A stretch of DNA of 64,000 nt, from positions 2,309,954-2,373,953 of the forward strand of contig NZ_KB976987.1 in the NCBI RefSeq assembly GCF_000399685.1. The letters are read 5' to 3'. This DNA comes from Acinetobacter pittii ANC 4050. GTDB taxonomy: Bacteria > Pseudomonadota > Gammaproteobacteria > Pseudomonadales > Moraxellaceae. The notes under the pieces were generated by a model. That model ran no database searches and was not told the DNA's origin. It was given only the letters and a program-made list of their open reading frames with translations. A program made the position numbers and the translations under genes. Shown in pieces: positions 54,101 through 63,895 of this stretch. Each line of letters opens with the position of its first letter. Within the stretch, counting starts at the first letter, position 1.

Positions 54101-55411
54101 ATGGATGTCGTGAATAACCGTAGGGCTACTTTTAAAAAAATATTAAATGTAACGAGTGGCAACTTTTTAGAACAGTACGATTTTTTTCTTTTTGGTTTCT
54201 ATGCCACTTATATTGCAGCAAAATTTTTCCACTCCGAAAATGAATATGTCTCGTTAATGATGACATTTACCGTATTTGCTGCGGGCTTTCTTATGCGTCC
54301 TCTTGGTGCTATTTTTTTAGGTGCTTATGTAGATCGAGTGGGTCGACGTAAAGGCCTTATTGTAACTTTAAGCCTTATGGCAATCGGAACCATCTTTATT
54401 ACCTTTGTGCCGGGTTACGAGACCATTGGTATTATCGCACCAATTTTGGTGGTGATTGGACGTCTACTACAAGGCTTCTCGGCAGGTGTTGAATCTGGCG
54501 GTGTATCGATTTATCTCGCTGAAATTGCAACAGATAAAAACCGTGGGTTTATCACAAGCTGGCAGTCTGGCAGCCAACAAATTGCTGTTGTATTTGCAGC
54601 ATTGCTTGGTTACTGGCTCAACACCATTTTAACTCATGCTCAAGTAGGTGAATGGGGCTGGCGTATTCCATTCTTAATTGGTTGTTTGATTATTCCTTTA
54701 ATCTTCTTGTTCCGCCGTACTTTAGAAGAAACTGAAGACTTTAAGGCACAAAAGACTCATCCATCTTCAAAAGAAATTTTCAGCACACTAGTGAGTAACT
54801 GGCGTATCGTACTTGCGGGCATGATGATGAGTGCGATGACTACGACAACTTTCTACTTTATAACAGTTTATACCACAGTGTATGCAAAACGTACTTTAGA
54901 AATGTCAGTAACAGATAGCCTTTTAGCAACCGTGTTTGTTGGCTTGTCTAATTTCTTCTGGTTACCAATGGGTGGCTTACTTTCAGACAAAATTGGTCGT
55001 CGTCCTGTTTTAGTCGGTATTACCACACTTGCTCTCTTTACAAGTTATCCAGTTTTAAGCTGGTTAGTCAGTGATATCAGTTTTACAAACCTTCTAATTA
55101 CGCTTGCTTACTTCTCATTCTTCTTTGGTATGTACAACGGCACCATGGTCGCAACACTTGCCGAAGTAATGCCAAAACGTGTGCGTACCGTCGGCTTCTC
55201 TTTAGCGTTCAGTCTGGCAGCCGCTATTTTTGGTGGTATGACCCCAATGGCTTGTACCTTCCTTGTCGAAAATACTGGCAACCCAAGTACACCCGCTTTC
55301 TGGTTAATGCTTGCTGCGGTATGTAGCCTCATCTCAAGTTTATATCTATGTCGCGGTTCTAAACAGAACAAACCTGACGCAATTACTGAACCTGCAAAAG
55401 TCAGCGCTTAA
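54101..55411 (+). CDS. tcuC: MHS-family MFS transporter (TcuC/citrate-proton symporter type)
   Basis: A 436-residue major facilitator with 12 predicted membrane helices. The N-terminal [20 protein letters not shown] motif and the [16 protein letters not shown] loop are characteristic of the metabolite:H+ symporter subfamily that takes up citrate and tricarballylate. An AAGGAGG ribosome-binding site is ideal. It opens the cluster that ends with tcuA and tcuB, so the substrate is probably tricarballylate or a related tricarboxylate such as aconitate. Confidence 0.85.
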   Translation: MDVVNNRRATFKKILNVTSGNFLEQYDFFLFGFYATYIAAKFFHSENEYVSLMMTFTVFAAGFLMRPLGAIFLGAYVDRVGRRKGLIVTLSLMAIGTIFITFVPGYETIGIIAPILVVIGRLLQGFSAGVESGGVSIYLAEIATDKNRGFITSWQSGSQQIAVVFAALLGYWLNTILTHAQVGEWGWRIPFLIGCLIIPLIFLFRRTLEETEDFKAQKTHPSSKEIFSTLVSNWRIVLAGMMMSAMTTTTFYFITVYTTVYAKRTLEMSVTDSLLATVFVGLSNFFWLPMGGLLSDKIGRRPVLVGITTLALFTSYPVLSWLVSDISFTNLLITLAYFSFFFGMYNGTMVATLAEVMPKRVRTVGFSLAFSLAAAIFGGMTPMACTFLVENTGNPSTPAFWLMLAAVCSLISSLYLCRGSKQNKPDAITEPAKVSA

Positions 55412-55442
55412 AAACTCACACTTTAATCTGAAATTTTAATGA

Positions 55443-55474
55443 ACAGTACGGCAGATTTTCAGTCTCCGTACTGT
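55443..55474 (+). terminator. Hairpin between transporter and binding-protein genes
   Basis: ACAGTACGG (55443-55451) pairs perfectly with CCGTACTGT (55466-55474) over a 14-base loop. No U run follows, so it is more likely an mRNA-stabilising or attenuating hairpin than a full terminator. Confidence 0.45.
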
Positions 55475-55501
55475 GCTCTCTCGCAACTAAAGTGAGGCAT
55501 T

Positions 55502-56296
55502 ATGAAAAAGTCCCCTATCTTCCTGACCATTTGCTTAGCTGGTGCAGGCTTAAGCTCAACTTTTGCTAACGCAGATACGCTCGAAGTGATTAGCTCAGGC
55601 GGTTTCTATTCATCTATGGAAAAACTCATTCCAATATTTGAAAAGCAAACTGGTCACACGGTTCATCTTTCGTCTGGTTCATCCATGGGCGCGTCGCCAA
55701 CTGCAATTCCAAATCGACTCGACCGCGGTGAACGTTTTGACATGGTGGTACTGGCAGCTCCTGAACTGAACAAGCTTGCAGAAAAAGGTTATGTAGACCC
55801 AAATTCACAAAGCGCTTTAGTGAATTCAAGCATTGGCATGGCTGTGCCTAAAGGTGCGCCAAAACCGGATATTAGCTCTGCGGCAAAATTTGAAAAGGTT
55901 TTATTAAATGCCAAGCACATCGGCTATTCAGCAAGTGCGAGCGGCACGCATCTTGAAAAAGATGTTTTCCCAAGCTTCCCACCTGTCGAATACAAAGTGA
56001 TTGCTGGTAAAGCAGAAAAAGTGGTTGGTGACCGCGTTGCAAAACGTATTGCTGAAGGTCAGTTTGATATTGGGTTCCAACAAATTAGTGAAATCAAACC
56101 TTTTACCGGCCAATATGGTCAAGTTGATTTAGTCGGTCCAATTCCTGCGCCTTACCAAAAAGTCACTGTATTTGCAGCGGGCATTGGTAAAAACTCGGAA
56201 CATGCAAAAGTTGCAAAAGAACTCATCAAATTTGTGAAATCGCCTCAAGCAACACAAATTATTGAAGAACAGGGCCTTGAGCAGGTTAAACAATAA
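55502..56296 (+). CDS. Periplasmic substrate-binding protein (ModA-like, orphan)
   Basis: A 264-residue type II periplasmic binding protein. A signal peptide ends at FANA (about residue 24) and is followed by DTLEVISSGGFYSSMEKLIPIFEKQTG. The SSGSSMGASPTAIPNRLDRGERFDMVVLA segment is typical of molybdate-binding-like proteins. No ABC permease or ATPase gene is nearby. It lies between a tricarboxylate symporter and a LysR gene, so it may bind a tricarboxylate for sensing or retention rather than feed an ABC transporter; that is inference. Confidence 0.82.
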   Translation: MKKSPIFLTICLAGAGLSSTFANADTLEVISSGGFYSSMEKLIPIFEKQTGHTVHLSSGSSMGASPTAIPNRLDRGERFDMVVLAAPELNKLAEKGYVDPNSQSALVNSSIGMAVPKGAPKPDISSAAKFEKVLLNAKHIGYSASASGTHLEKDVFPSFPPVEYKVIAGKAEKVVGDRVAKRIAEGQFDIGFQQISEIKPFTGQYGQVDLVGPIPAPYQKVTVFAAGIGKNSEHAKVAKELIKFVKSPQATQIIEEQGLEQVKQ

Positions 56297-56304
56297 AAGC
56301 TCTA

Positions 56305-56335
56305 AAAGGCAACGTCTTGAGGTGATGTTGCCTTT
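56305..56335 (+). terminator. Terminator-like hairpin after the binding-protein gene
   Basis: AAAGGCAAC (56305-56313) pairs perfectly with GTTGCCTTT (56327-56335) over a 13-base loop, 8 bases after the stop codon. The U tract is short. Confidence 0.55.
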
Positions 56336-56427
56336 ACTCTGTTGCTGGTTTACTCAGCGGAATAGAACAAAATGTATAGCGATAAACCAGTGTAGAATAA
56401 CCAATAAAGGACAATGTAGTATTTGCC

Positions 56428-57357
56428 GTGGAACTCAAACAATTAAAGTATTTTATTGCGGTGATCGAGTCAGGGAGCTTGGGTAAAGCTGCAAAAAATC
56501 TCGATATTGGAACTTCCGCATTAAGTCAGCAAATCTCAAAATTAGAAAGTGAGCTTTCTATTCGCCTTTTACAACGTACTGCTTTGGGTACGGTTCCTAC
56601 CCCTGCAGGTTTAGCTTTTTTTCAACAGGTTCAATTAGCGCTTAGGCACTTAGACCATGCCGTAGACTCTGCGCATTCTTCACGTTTAAGTGGTCATGTC
56701 ACCGTCGGTTTTTCACCCAGTGTCGCGTCGGTTATAGGCACGCACTTTTTAAAACTCATGAGAAATCGTTACCCCGACATTAAAGTCCGTTTAATCGAAG
56801 GCTTATCGGGTGACCTCAAAGCATTGGTCAATGCAAGGCAGCTTGATGTTGCCATCATCTTTAGTGATGATGTCGACCCACAGTGGGCCATTCAGCCTTT
56901 AGTCAAAGAGCAAATGTTTTTAATCTCACCTAAAGAAGTGCTGAGTCAGTACCATCTTGAAAGCTGTATAGACAGTCAAACTATTAGCCATTCACAGCTT
57001 AAAGAACTTCCCCTGATTTTACCGAGCCAGCGACATGGACTGCGTTTGTTGCTCGAACAGAAAATTCATCAGCTTAAAGTGGCGTATGAAATTGATGGGC
57101 TGCATTTGTTAATGGAAAGCATTAGCCAACTCGAAATGGCAACCATTCAACCTGCAGGTGCATCATTAAACGCGCGGCAAGACTTATGTCTGCTACGCAT
57201 TGTAGAACCTGCTATTGAGCGTATTAACTATTTAATTAGTCTCTCTGAAGAAGAACTCTCGCCTGCTACTTTAGCCACGAAAGTAGTGATTCGTGCCTGT
57301 GTGGCTAATCTGATTAATGAAAAGCGTTGGCCCGGTGCGAAACTCATAAACACTTAA
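56428..57357 (+). CDS. LysR-family regulator, paralogue 2 (TcuR-like by position)
   Basis: A 309-residue LysR protein starting at GTG (56428), with a helix-turn-helix MELKQLKYFIAVIESGSLGKAAKNLDIGTSALSQQISKLESEL. It is the same length as, and collinear with, the LysR protein at 52894. It lies directly upstream of tcuA and tcuB on the same strand; in Salmonella, TcuR is the LysR activator of tcuABC, so a like role is probable. Confidence 0.88.
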   Translation: MELKQLKYFIAVIESGSLGKAAKNLDIGTSALSQQISKLESELSIRLLQRTALGTVPTPAGLAFFQQVQLALRHLDHAVDSAHSSRLSGHVTVGFSPSVASVIGTHFLKLMRNRYPDIKVRLIEGLSGDLKALVNARQLDVAIIFSDDVDPQWAIQPLVKEQMFLISPKEVLSQYHLESCIDSQTISHSQLKELPLILPSQRHGLRLLLEQKIHQLKVAYEIDGLHLLMESISQLEMATIQPAGASLNARQDLCLLRIVEPAIERINYLISLSEEELSPATLATKVVIRACVANLINEKRWPGAKLINT

Positions 57358-57460
57358 GCCTTTAGTGTTTATTTTTACTAAACACCCATTCAAATTTAGC
57401 CTCTCACTTCATCTTCCCTTTTAAAGCTACATTAGCCCTAGCTGAGAAAGGGAAAAATCC

Positions 57461-58867
57461 ATGCATGATGTGATTGTAATTGGTGGTGGGAATGCCGCAC
57501 TGTGTGCCGCGCTCACAGCAAAAGAAAGTGGTGCTTCTGTACTTGTAATAGAAGCAGCCCCTAAAGAATGGCGTGGTGGTAACTCACAACACACTCGTAA
57601 CCTCCGTTGCATGCATGATGCCCCTCAAGATGTATTGGTTGATGCCTACCCAGAAGAAGAATATTGGCAAGACCTGCTTAAAGTGACTGCGGGCAAAACC
57701 AATGAGCACTTAGCTCGTCTGGTCATTCGTAGCACAGCCACCTGTCGTGATTGGATGCGTAAACATGGCGTGAATTTTCAGCCACCATTATCGGGTGCTT
57801 TACATGTTGCACGTACCAATGCCTTTTTTATGGGTGGCGGTAAAGCCCTCATGAATGCGTATTACCGTAGTGCCCAAGAGCTTGGCATTGAGATTTTATA
57901 CAACACAAAAATTAAAGATCTAAAGTTAAACCAAGGACATTTTGAAGCTGCAATTGCAGAAGATGGTCGTGTATTTAAAGCGAAAAGCTGTGTATTGGCC
58001 GCAGGTGGTTTTGAGTCAAATCTGGAATGGTTAAGAGAAGCATGGGGACAAAATGAAAACGGCGAATGGCCTGCCGATAATTTCATTATTCGTGGTACCC
58101 GCTTTAATCAAGGTAACTTGCTCAAATTTATGATAGATCAAGGCGCCGATATTATTGGTGACCCATCGCAATCGCACTGCGTCGCCGTAGATGCAAGAGC
58201 ACCGTTATACGACGGTGGCATCTGCACCCGTATTGACTGCGTTTCATTGGGAATTGTGGTCAATAACAAAGCCGAACGTTTTTATGACGAAGGCGAAGAC
58301 TTCTGGCCTAAACGTTATGCCATCTGGGGCCGCCTTGTTGCCAAACAACCTCAGCAAATTGCCTATTCCATTATTGACTCAAAAGCCATTGGGCGCTTTA
58401 TGCCCCCTGTGTTTGCAGGTGTAAAAGCAAATAGCATTCAAGAGTTAGCCGAAAAAATCGGGCTGGATGCAAAAACCTTATGCCATACCGTAGAAGAATT
58501 TAACCAAGCCTGTGTTCAAGGTACCTTTAACCATACCGTTTTAGATGACTGCACCACCGAAAATATTGTTCCCAACAAAACCCACTGGGCAGTTCCTCTC
58601 GATCACCCACCGTTCTATGCCTATGCGCTTAAACCCGGCATTACCTTTACCTATTTAGGTTTAAAAGTCGAAGACGATGCTGCTGTACGTTTTAACAATA
58701 AAGCGAGCCGCAATCTGTTTGTTGCAGGTGAAATGATGGCAGGTAACGTACTCGGTCAGGGTTATACCGCAGGTGTCGGCATGTCGATTGGCACGACATT
58801 TGGGCGAATTGCCGGAAAAAATGCAGCCCACTATGCACTTTCACAAGGAGTTGAACATGAATGCTAG
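57461..58867 (+). CDS. tcuA: FAD-dependent tricarballylate dehydrogenase
   Basis: A 468-residue flavoprotein of the fumarate reductase/succinate dehydrogenase type. The N-terminal dinucleotide fold reads [19 protein letters not shown] (about residues 6-24). The C-terminal FAD contact is [21 protein letters not shown]. In the Salmonella pathway TcuA oxidises tricarballylate to cis-aconitate and TcuB reoxidises it. Its 3' end overlaps tcuB by 11 bases, so translation is coupled. Confidence 0.92.
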   Translation: MHDVIVIGGGNAALCAALTAKESGASVLVIEAAPKEWRGGNSQHTRNLRCMHDAPQDVLVDAYPEEEYWQDLLKVTAGKTNEHLARLVIRSTATCRDWMRKHGVNFQPPLSGALHVARTNAFFMGGGKALMNAYYRSAQELGIEILYNTKIKDLKLNQGHFEAAIAEDGRVFKAKSCVLAAGGFESNLEWLREAWGQNENGEWPADNFIIRGTRFNQGNLLKFMIDQGADIIGDPSQSHCVAVDARAPLYDGGICTRIDCVSLGIVVNNKAERFYDEGEDFWPKRYAIWGRLVAKQPQQIAYSIIDSKAIGRFMPPVFAGVKANSIQELAEKIGLDAKTLCHTVEEFNQACVQGTFNHTVLDDCTTENIVPNKTHWAVPLDHPPFYAYALKPGITFTYLGLKVEDDAAVRFNNKASRNLFVAGEMMAGNVLGQGYTAGVGMSIGTTFGRIAGKNAAHYALSQGVEHEC

Positions 58868-59990
58868 TACTAAAGCCCTAATTCCAGTTGTTCAGCTCTC
58901 TGACCATGAACAAGAAGTTCAAAGAGCTTTACAGATTTGTAATGCTTGTCGCTACTGTGAGTCATTTTGTGCTGTATTTGCGGCCATGACCAAGCGTCTT
59001 GAGTTTAATCAAGCCGATATTCATTATCTTGCAAACCTGTGCCATAACTGTGGTGCATGTTTACATGCTTGCCAATATGCCCCCCCGCATGAGTTTGGTG
59101 TAAATATTCCAAAAGCAATGGCGCAAGTACGTTTGGAAACTTACCAAGAATTTGCTACCCCTCAACCGCTAGGCCGACTTTATAAATCGGTTGGTATTCC
59201 TTTTGTTTCAGCGTTATCAGCTATTTTCTTTTTATACATGTTAGCTGTGGTGTGGTACAAAGGCACTGACCTGTTTGCAGGCTATCAAGGTAATTTCTAT
59301 GCAATTTTCCCGCATAACTTTTTAGCTCTACTTTTTGGAGCGACCTTTACAGTTGCGATTGTTTTGCTCGGCATTGGAATTAGCAAATTTTGGAGACAGA
59401 CGTCTAAAGTTATTCACGGTAAAGTTGAGAAACCAGACCTTATTCAAGCCTCTCAAAATGTTTTAACGCTTAAATATTTAGATGGTGGACATGGCAAAGG
59501 CTGTAATGAACAAGATGATCATTACACACAAATCCGCCGTGTGTTCCATCACCTGACGTTTTATGGTTTTATGCTTTGCTTTGCAGCCACAGGCGTAGCG
59601 ACGTTATATCACTATTTTCTTGACCTACACGCACCTTATCCGTACTTAAGTTTGCCTGTGATTTTAGGCACTTTAGGTGGACTTGGCTTAGTGATTGGAC
59701 CATCTGGCTTGCTCTATTTAAACCTTAAACGGCATCCGTTGCATGGTGACCGTGAGCAAAAACCTGTAGATCGAGGCTTTATTTTCCTTTTAATTTTAGT
59801 CAGTGCTTCAGGCTTAGCCCTCATGGCATTTCGCAATACACCGTATATGGCACTTTTACTGATTTTCCATTTAGCCACGGTCATGACATTCTTCATTACT
59901 ATGCCATTTGGAAAGTTCGCACATGGTTTTTACCGCAGTGCTTCTTTGCTCAAATTTGCCATCGAAGAACGTATTTCTAAGAAGTCATAA
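58857..59990 (+). CDS. tcuB: Tricarballylate utilization protein TcuB
   Basis: A 377-residue iron-sulfur membrane protein that moves electrons from TcuA to the quinone pool. Two cysteine clusters are visible near the N-terminus: [14 protein letters not shown] and [12 protein letters not shown], the second followed by [11 protein letters not shown]. About five hydrophobic helices with His residues follow (from about residue 105), the likely haem-binding part. The ATG at 58857 has an AAGGAG ribosome-binding site inside tcuA; the frame is open further upstream but overlaps tcuA coding. Confidence 0.92.
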   Translation: MNASTKALIPVVQLSDHEQEVQRALQICNACRYCESFCAVFAAMTKRLEFNQADIHYLANLCHNCGACLHACQYAPPHEFGVNIPKAMAQVRLETYQEFATPQPLGRLYKSVGIPFVSALSAIFFLYMLAVVWYKGTDLFAGYQGNFYAIFPHNFLALLFGATFTVAIVLLGIGISKFWRQTSKVIHGKVEKPDLIQASQNVLTLKYLDGGHGKGCNEQDDHYTQIRRVFHHLTFYGFMLCFAATGVATLYHYFLDLHAPYPYLSLPVILGTLGGLGLVIGPSGLLYLNLKRHPLHGDREQKPVDRGFIFLLILVSASGLALMAFRNTPYMALLLIFHLATVMTFFITMPFGKFAHGFYRSASLLKFAIEERISKKS

Positions 59991-59999
59991 TTTCACTCA

Positions 60000-60033
60000 A
60001 AAGGATTCACTACCTTGGCGTAGTGAATCCTTT
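60000..60033 (+). terminator. Terminator of the tcu operon
   Basis: AAAGGATTCACTAC (60000-60013) pairs perfectly with GTAGTGAATCCTTT (60020-60033), a 14-bp stem over a 6-base loop, 9 bases after the tcuB stop. The U run is short (TTTCATTATT). Confidence 0.75.
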
Positions 60034-60067
60034 CATTATTATAAGTTCAAAATACTTCATAGCCTGC

Positions 60068-60601
60068 CTACTTTTTACTATTTAAAATTCCCAAGCCATA
60101 GATTGGCCACTTGGTACTCGCTTTAATATTATTAATCAGCATCGCTACCAAAACTAAAGACACTGCGCCCACCAAAACAGGGAAAATTAAGAAACTCCAC
60201 TCATAATGTATGCTGCTTGCGGTGAGTAAAATAACCAAAGGATTGGCTCCAGCAGGTGGATGAACGCATTTAAACACTTGCATGAGTGCAATGGCGCAGC
60301 CCACTGATAAAGCAATTGTAAAAATAGAAACACCGACAAATTTTAGAAAAAACAAACCCACAAAAGCCGAGATAAGATGCCCAAATATAATATTTCTCGG
60401 CTGCGCCAAAGGTGACTGAGACACGGTATAGAGCAATACACAGGTCGCACCAAACGGTGCCATGATAAAGATATTGTGTGTGAGCTTGCTCAACCACAAA
60501 AGTATAAAAATACTGACCGTCCCCCCAATAAGACTTCGTAAAATATCAATTTTAGTAGGCGATGAAGCCAATTTTTCTTTGCCATAAAAGATCGAGAACA
60601 T
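60068..60601 (-). CDS. HPP family membrane protein
   Basis: A 177-residue inner-membrane protein with about four or five helices and the family-defining HPPAGANPL motif (about residues 114-122). HPP proteins without CBS domains are small integral membrane proteins; a plant relative transports nitrite in chloroplasts, but bacterial roles are unclear. An AAGGA ribosome-binding site precedes the ATG. It is divergent from a TetR regulator with a perfect palindrome between them, which suggests TetR control. Confidence 0.85.
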   Translation of the reverse strand: MFSIFYGKEKLASSPTKIDILRSLIGGTVSIFILLWLSKLTHNIFIMAPFGATCVLLYTVSQSPLAQPRNIIFGHLISAFVGLFFLKFVGVSIFTIALSVGCAIALMQVFKCVHPPAGANPLVILLTASSIHYEWSFLIFPVLVGAVSLVLVAMLINNIKASTKWPIYGLGILNSKK

Positions 60602-60655
60602 ATTTTTTTTCCTTAAACAGACATTGCTTTTTAAAAAGCATATAGATAAAATTCC

Positions 60656-60679
60656 AAATAGTACAGATCTGTACTATTT
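60656..60679. promoter_or_regulatory. Perfect 24-bp palindrome, candidate TetR operator
   Basis: The left half AAATAGTACAGA (60656-60667) is followed directly by its exact reverse complement TCTGTACTATTT (60668-60679). It lies between the HPP gene and the TetR gene (98 bp apart) and overlaps the likely promoters of both. Confidence 0.75.
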
Positions 60680-60698
60680 TATTTTTTGGAAAAGTTTT

Positions 60699-61250
60699 AT
60701 GTCTAAATCTGCCTTAAAAATATTAGATACAGCCGAGAAGTTATTTAATGAAAATAGTTTTGTCGGAGTTGGCGTCGACCTGATTCGCGATGAATCTGGC
60801 TGCTCTAAAACCACCATGTACACGTACTATAAAAATAAAAATCAACTGGTTAAGTCCGTGCTCGTTGCACGTGATGAGCGATTCAAGCAAAGCCTTTTGA
60901 GCTATGTGGGAGAAGCAACGGGGTTGGAAGCCATCAATAAAATTCTGGATTGGCACACCAACTGGTTTAGACAAGATTTTTTTAAAGGCTGTTTATTTGT
61001 AAGAGCTGTCGCTGAATCTAACCAAGATGATCAAGACATCATTTCGATTTCAAAAGCCCATAAACAATGGATTAAAGAACTCATCGCCGCAAACTGTAAT
61101 ATGCCAAATGGTGAAGCTTTATCTGAGTTGATCTATACAGTGATTGAAGGGCTCATTAGCCGCTTTTTAGTCGATGGCTTTGATGAGGCCCTTGCGATAA
61201 ATATGAAAAATTCGATTAATCAATTATTTAATATCAATCAAAATTTATAA
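60699..61250 (+). CDS. TetR-family transcriptional regulator
   Basis: A 183-residue TetR repressor starting at the ATG at 60699, preceded by GGAAAAG. Earlier in-frame starts would overlap the palindromic operator. The helix-turn-helix is ALKILDTAEKLFNENSFVGVGVDLIRDESGCSKTTMYTYYKNKNQLVKS. It should bind the 24-bp palindrome 20 bases upstream and repress itself and the HPP gene. The ligand is unknown. Confidence 0.87.
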   Translation: MSKSALKILDTAEKLFNENSFVGVGVDLIRDESGCSKTTMYTYYKNKNQLVKSVLVARDERFKQSLLSYVGEATGLEAINKILDWHTNWFRQDFFKGCLFVRAVAESNQDDQDIISISKAHKQWIKELIAANCNMPNGEALSELIYTVIEGLISRFLVDGFDEALAINMKNSINQLFNINQNL

Positions 61251-61272
61251 TTGCAGCCCTAGAGCTGCAATT
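61249..61272. terminator. Hairpin at the TetR/CoA-transferase convergence
   Basis: AATTGCAGC (61249-61257) pairs perfectly with GCTGCAATT (61264-61272), overlapping the end of the TetR gene. No clear U run on either side, so termination is uncertain. Confidence 0.4.
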
Positions 61273-61290
61273 GAATAGATGAGAATTTGA

Positions 61291-62520
61291 TTAAGCAATT
61301 TTTCCATCAATAATGCCTTTCTCTTTTAACGCAGCCAGTTCTTCTGCTGTTTTAAATCTCGATAAGATTTGAGCAGTATGTTCACCCAGCTCTGGCGGTG
61401 CATGATGATATTCGACCGGAGTATCAGACAGTTTGATTGGTGAACCAATTGTTTGGAAGTTTTCATTTAAATGATGAGGAATATTCACCACCAAATTGCG
61501 ATGTACGATTTGTGGTTCAGCCAAAGCATCCTCAATAGAGTTGATAACACCTACAGGTACTTTTAAGGCATGAATCATGTCGACCCATTCTTTAGCAGTT
61601 TTCTGCAAAAAGTGCTCCGATAATAAAGGAATCAATTCATTTCGATATTTTACACGGTCTTGGTTGCGCACAAACTTTTCATTTTCGAGCAGTTCTGGAT
61701 AACCAATCGCAATACATAAATCTTTAAACTGTTTATCGTTACCACAAGCAATAATAAATTCTTTATCTTTAGCCTTAAAAGTTTGATACGGCACAATACT
61801 CGGATGTTGATTACCCATGCGCTGTGGCGCTTTACCCGAAGCTAAATAATTCATTCCCTGATTTGCCAGTGCCGCGACCTGCACATCAAGGAGTGACATA
61901 TCAATATATTGACCACGTCCCGTGTGCGAGCGTGCAATCAAAGCTGCCTGAATGGCAATAGTTGAATACAATCCAGTTTGTATATCTACAACAGCCACGC
62001 CAACCTTTTGCGCACCACCACCTGCCACATCATCAGGCTCACCGGTAATGCTCATTAAGCCAGACATACCCTGAATAATAAAATCATAGCCAGGTTCTTC
62101 TGCACGTGGACCATCTTGCCCAAAACCGGTAATCGAGCAATAAACAATATTTGGGTTTAACTCACTTAAGGATGCATAGTCCAAGCCATATTTAGCCAAA
62201 GACCCTGTCTTATAATTTTCAATAACGACATCGGCAGTTTTGGCAATTTCATAAATTAAGGCCTGACCTTCAGGTGTGGTTATGTCTACCGCAACAGAAT
62301 ATTTATTTCGGTTGGTACACTGAAAATAACCAGATTCACGAGTCATGTTTCCATCTTGATCGGGCATCCATGGTGGCCCCCACATACGGGTGTCATCACC
62401 GACTCGAGGACGTTCAATTTTAATGACTTCTGCACCAAGGTCTGCCAAAATTTGCCCACACCACGGTCCTGCAAGTACACGACTTAAATCTAAAACCCGA
62501 ATTCCTTGTAATGCACCCAT
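61291..62520 (-). CDS. Family III CoA-transferase (CaiB/BaiF type)
   Basis: A 409-residue CoA-transferase. GIRVLDLSRVLAGPWCGQILADLGAEVIKIERP at the N-terminus and NPNIVYCSITGFGQDGP / PGYDFIIQGMSGLMSITG are family signatures; the Asp of PGYDF is the expected catalytic residue. It moves CoA between carboxylic acids, here an unknown acid. It lies 52 bp after an acid transporter gene on the same strand, so the pair probably imports and activates one carboxylic acid substrate. Confidence 0.9.
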   Translation of the reverse strand: MGALQGIRVLDLSRVLAGPWCGQILADLGAEVIKIERPRVGDDTRMWGPPWMPDQDGNMTRESGYFQCTNRNKYSVAVDITTPEGQALIYEIAKTADVVIENYKTGSLAKYGLDYASLSELNPNIVYCSITGFGQDGPRAEEPGYDFIIQGMSGLMSITGEPDDVAGGGAQKVGVAVVDIQTGLYSTIAIQAALIARSHTGRGQYIDMSLLDVQVAALANQGMNYLASGKAPQRMGNQHPSIVPYQTFKAKDKEFIIACGNDKQFKDLCIAIGYPELLENEKFVRNQDRVKYRNELIPLLSEHFLQKTAKEWVDMIHALKVPVGVINSIEDALAEPQIVHRNLVVNIPHHLNENFQTIGSPIKLSDTPVEYHHAPPELGEHTAQILSRFKTAEELAALKEKGIIDGKIA

Positions 62521-62572
62521 AACGATACCCTTATCTTTTTAGAAGGTACTCAACGCACCTTCTTGTCATTGT

Positions 62573-63895
62573 TTATGATTGTTTTTGCGGATCGTACTGA
62601 CGATCTTTAATAAATAATCCCGGCAATACACCCGCAACAAAATACGCAGCGCCCATCACAATAAAAGCCATGGTAAACGTACCGCCCGACGCCAAGAATC
62701 CAATCGTAGCTGGTGCAATCGCAGCCCCGACACGACCAATGTTATAAGCACCGCCAATGGCTGTTCCGCGTACATCGGTTGAAAAACTTTCAGCCATATA
62801 AGTCGCATTCACACCGTATGGAATGCCATATAAGAAGCCAAAAGTGATTAATAAATACAAAATATTGTCCGGGGTATTGAAGAAAATAATGATTGGCAAA
62901 AACACAGCACTGGCAATTGTGCCAAACACAAAAACAGCACGGCGATTAAATTTGTCAGCAAGATACCCTGCTAAAATTTTGCCTAAAATCATTGCGGTAT
63001 ATGAACCCACCATATAACTGGTTAAGTTTTTAAAGTTCATATGCACTTCTGTTTCTAAATAACTTGGCATCCAGTTGTTAATGCCGTAATAACCGAACTG
63101 CAAGAAGAATGCTGTGGTCATCCACAACAGAAACATTTTACGGTGCTTAAAATTATTAAAGATTTGCTTATAGATACTGCCACTTTTCGGCTTTTCAGCC
63201 ACCACTCTTTCTTTAGGTTGTCTGTTGCCTTGTAAGCTTTCAATTTTAGTGAGCTGCCAAGATGTTGGCTCTGGTACAAATCGTTGCAGGAAAATATTAA
63301 CGAAAGCAGGCACCACGGTCAGGAAGAATAAAACACGCCAGCCATGATCTGGAATAATCGCCCCAGCTAATAGCGTCGCGGCAATATAACCTACGGTCTG
63401 ACCCGTCTGTAGCGTACCCAAGACTGTTGTACGGTAAGTGGTTGGCACATATTCAGCCATTAAGGTATTACAAGCCATATAAAGTGCTCCGATTCCCAAA
63501 GCACCAATAAAACGTAGAGCCATAAATTGCTCGAAGCTTTGCGTAAAACCCAATAAGCAAGTCGCTACCGAAAAGAAGGTTACCGAGTTAGCAATGGTTC
63601 TTACACGGCCAAACTTGTCACATGCCCAACCACCCAAAATACCGCCAATACCCATACCTGCTAAAGAAGCACTGCCTAAGGCACCTGCTTGAAAGGTACT
63701 TAAACCAAACTCTGCCTTTAAACTGGTCAAGCTATAAGACAGCAGCATAATATCAATGCCATCGACCACCATTGCAAAATAGGCAAATAACAACGCCCAT
63801 TTCCATGTATTCGGTCCGATCTTTTCATATGTTCCAAGATTGCTTGGAAATGTATTTCTTAATTCTTTCGATATTACTTGAACGTCATTGTTCAT
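62573..63895 (-). CDS. AAHS-family MFS transporter (aromatic/other acid:H+ symporter)
   Basis: A 440-residue major facilitator with 12 predicted helices. The first-helix motif FAYFAMVVDGIDIMLLSYSL with the DG-D pair, and GGILGGWACDKFGRVRTI in loop 2-3, are typical of the aromatic acid:H+ symporter family (BenK, PcaK, MhpT relatives). It is the first gene of the pair with the CoA-transferase. The substrate cannot be assigned from the sequence. Confidence 0.87.
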   Translation of the reverse strand: MNNDVQVISKELRNTFPSNLGTYEKIGPNTWKWALLFAYFAMVVDGIDIMLLSYSLTSLKAEFGLSTFQAGALGSASLAGMGIGGILGGWACDKFGRVRTIANSVTFFSVATCLLGFTQSFEQFMALRFIGALGIGALYMACNTLMAEYVPTTYRTTVLGTLQTGQTVGYIAATLLAGAIIPDHGWRVLFFLTVVPAFVNIFLQRFVPEPTSWQLTKIESLQGNRQPKERVVAEKPKSGSIYKQIFNNFKHRKMFLLWMTTAFFLQFGYYGINNWMPSYLETEVHMNFKNLTSYMVGSYTAMILGKILAGYLADKFNRRAVFVFGTIASAVFLPIIIFFNTPDNILYLLITFGFLYGIPYGVNATYMAESFSTDVRGTAIGGAYNIGRVGAAIAPATIGFLASGGTFTMAFIVMGAAYFVAGVLPGLFIKDRQYDPQKQS

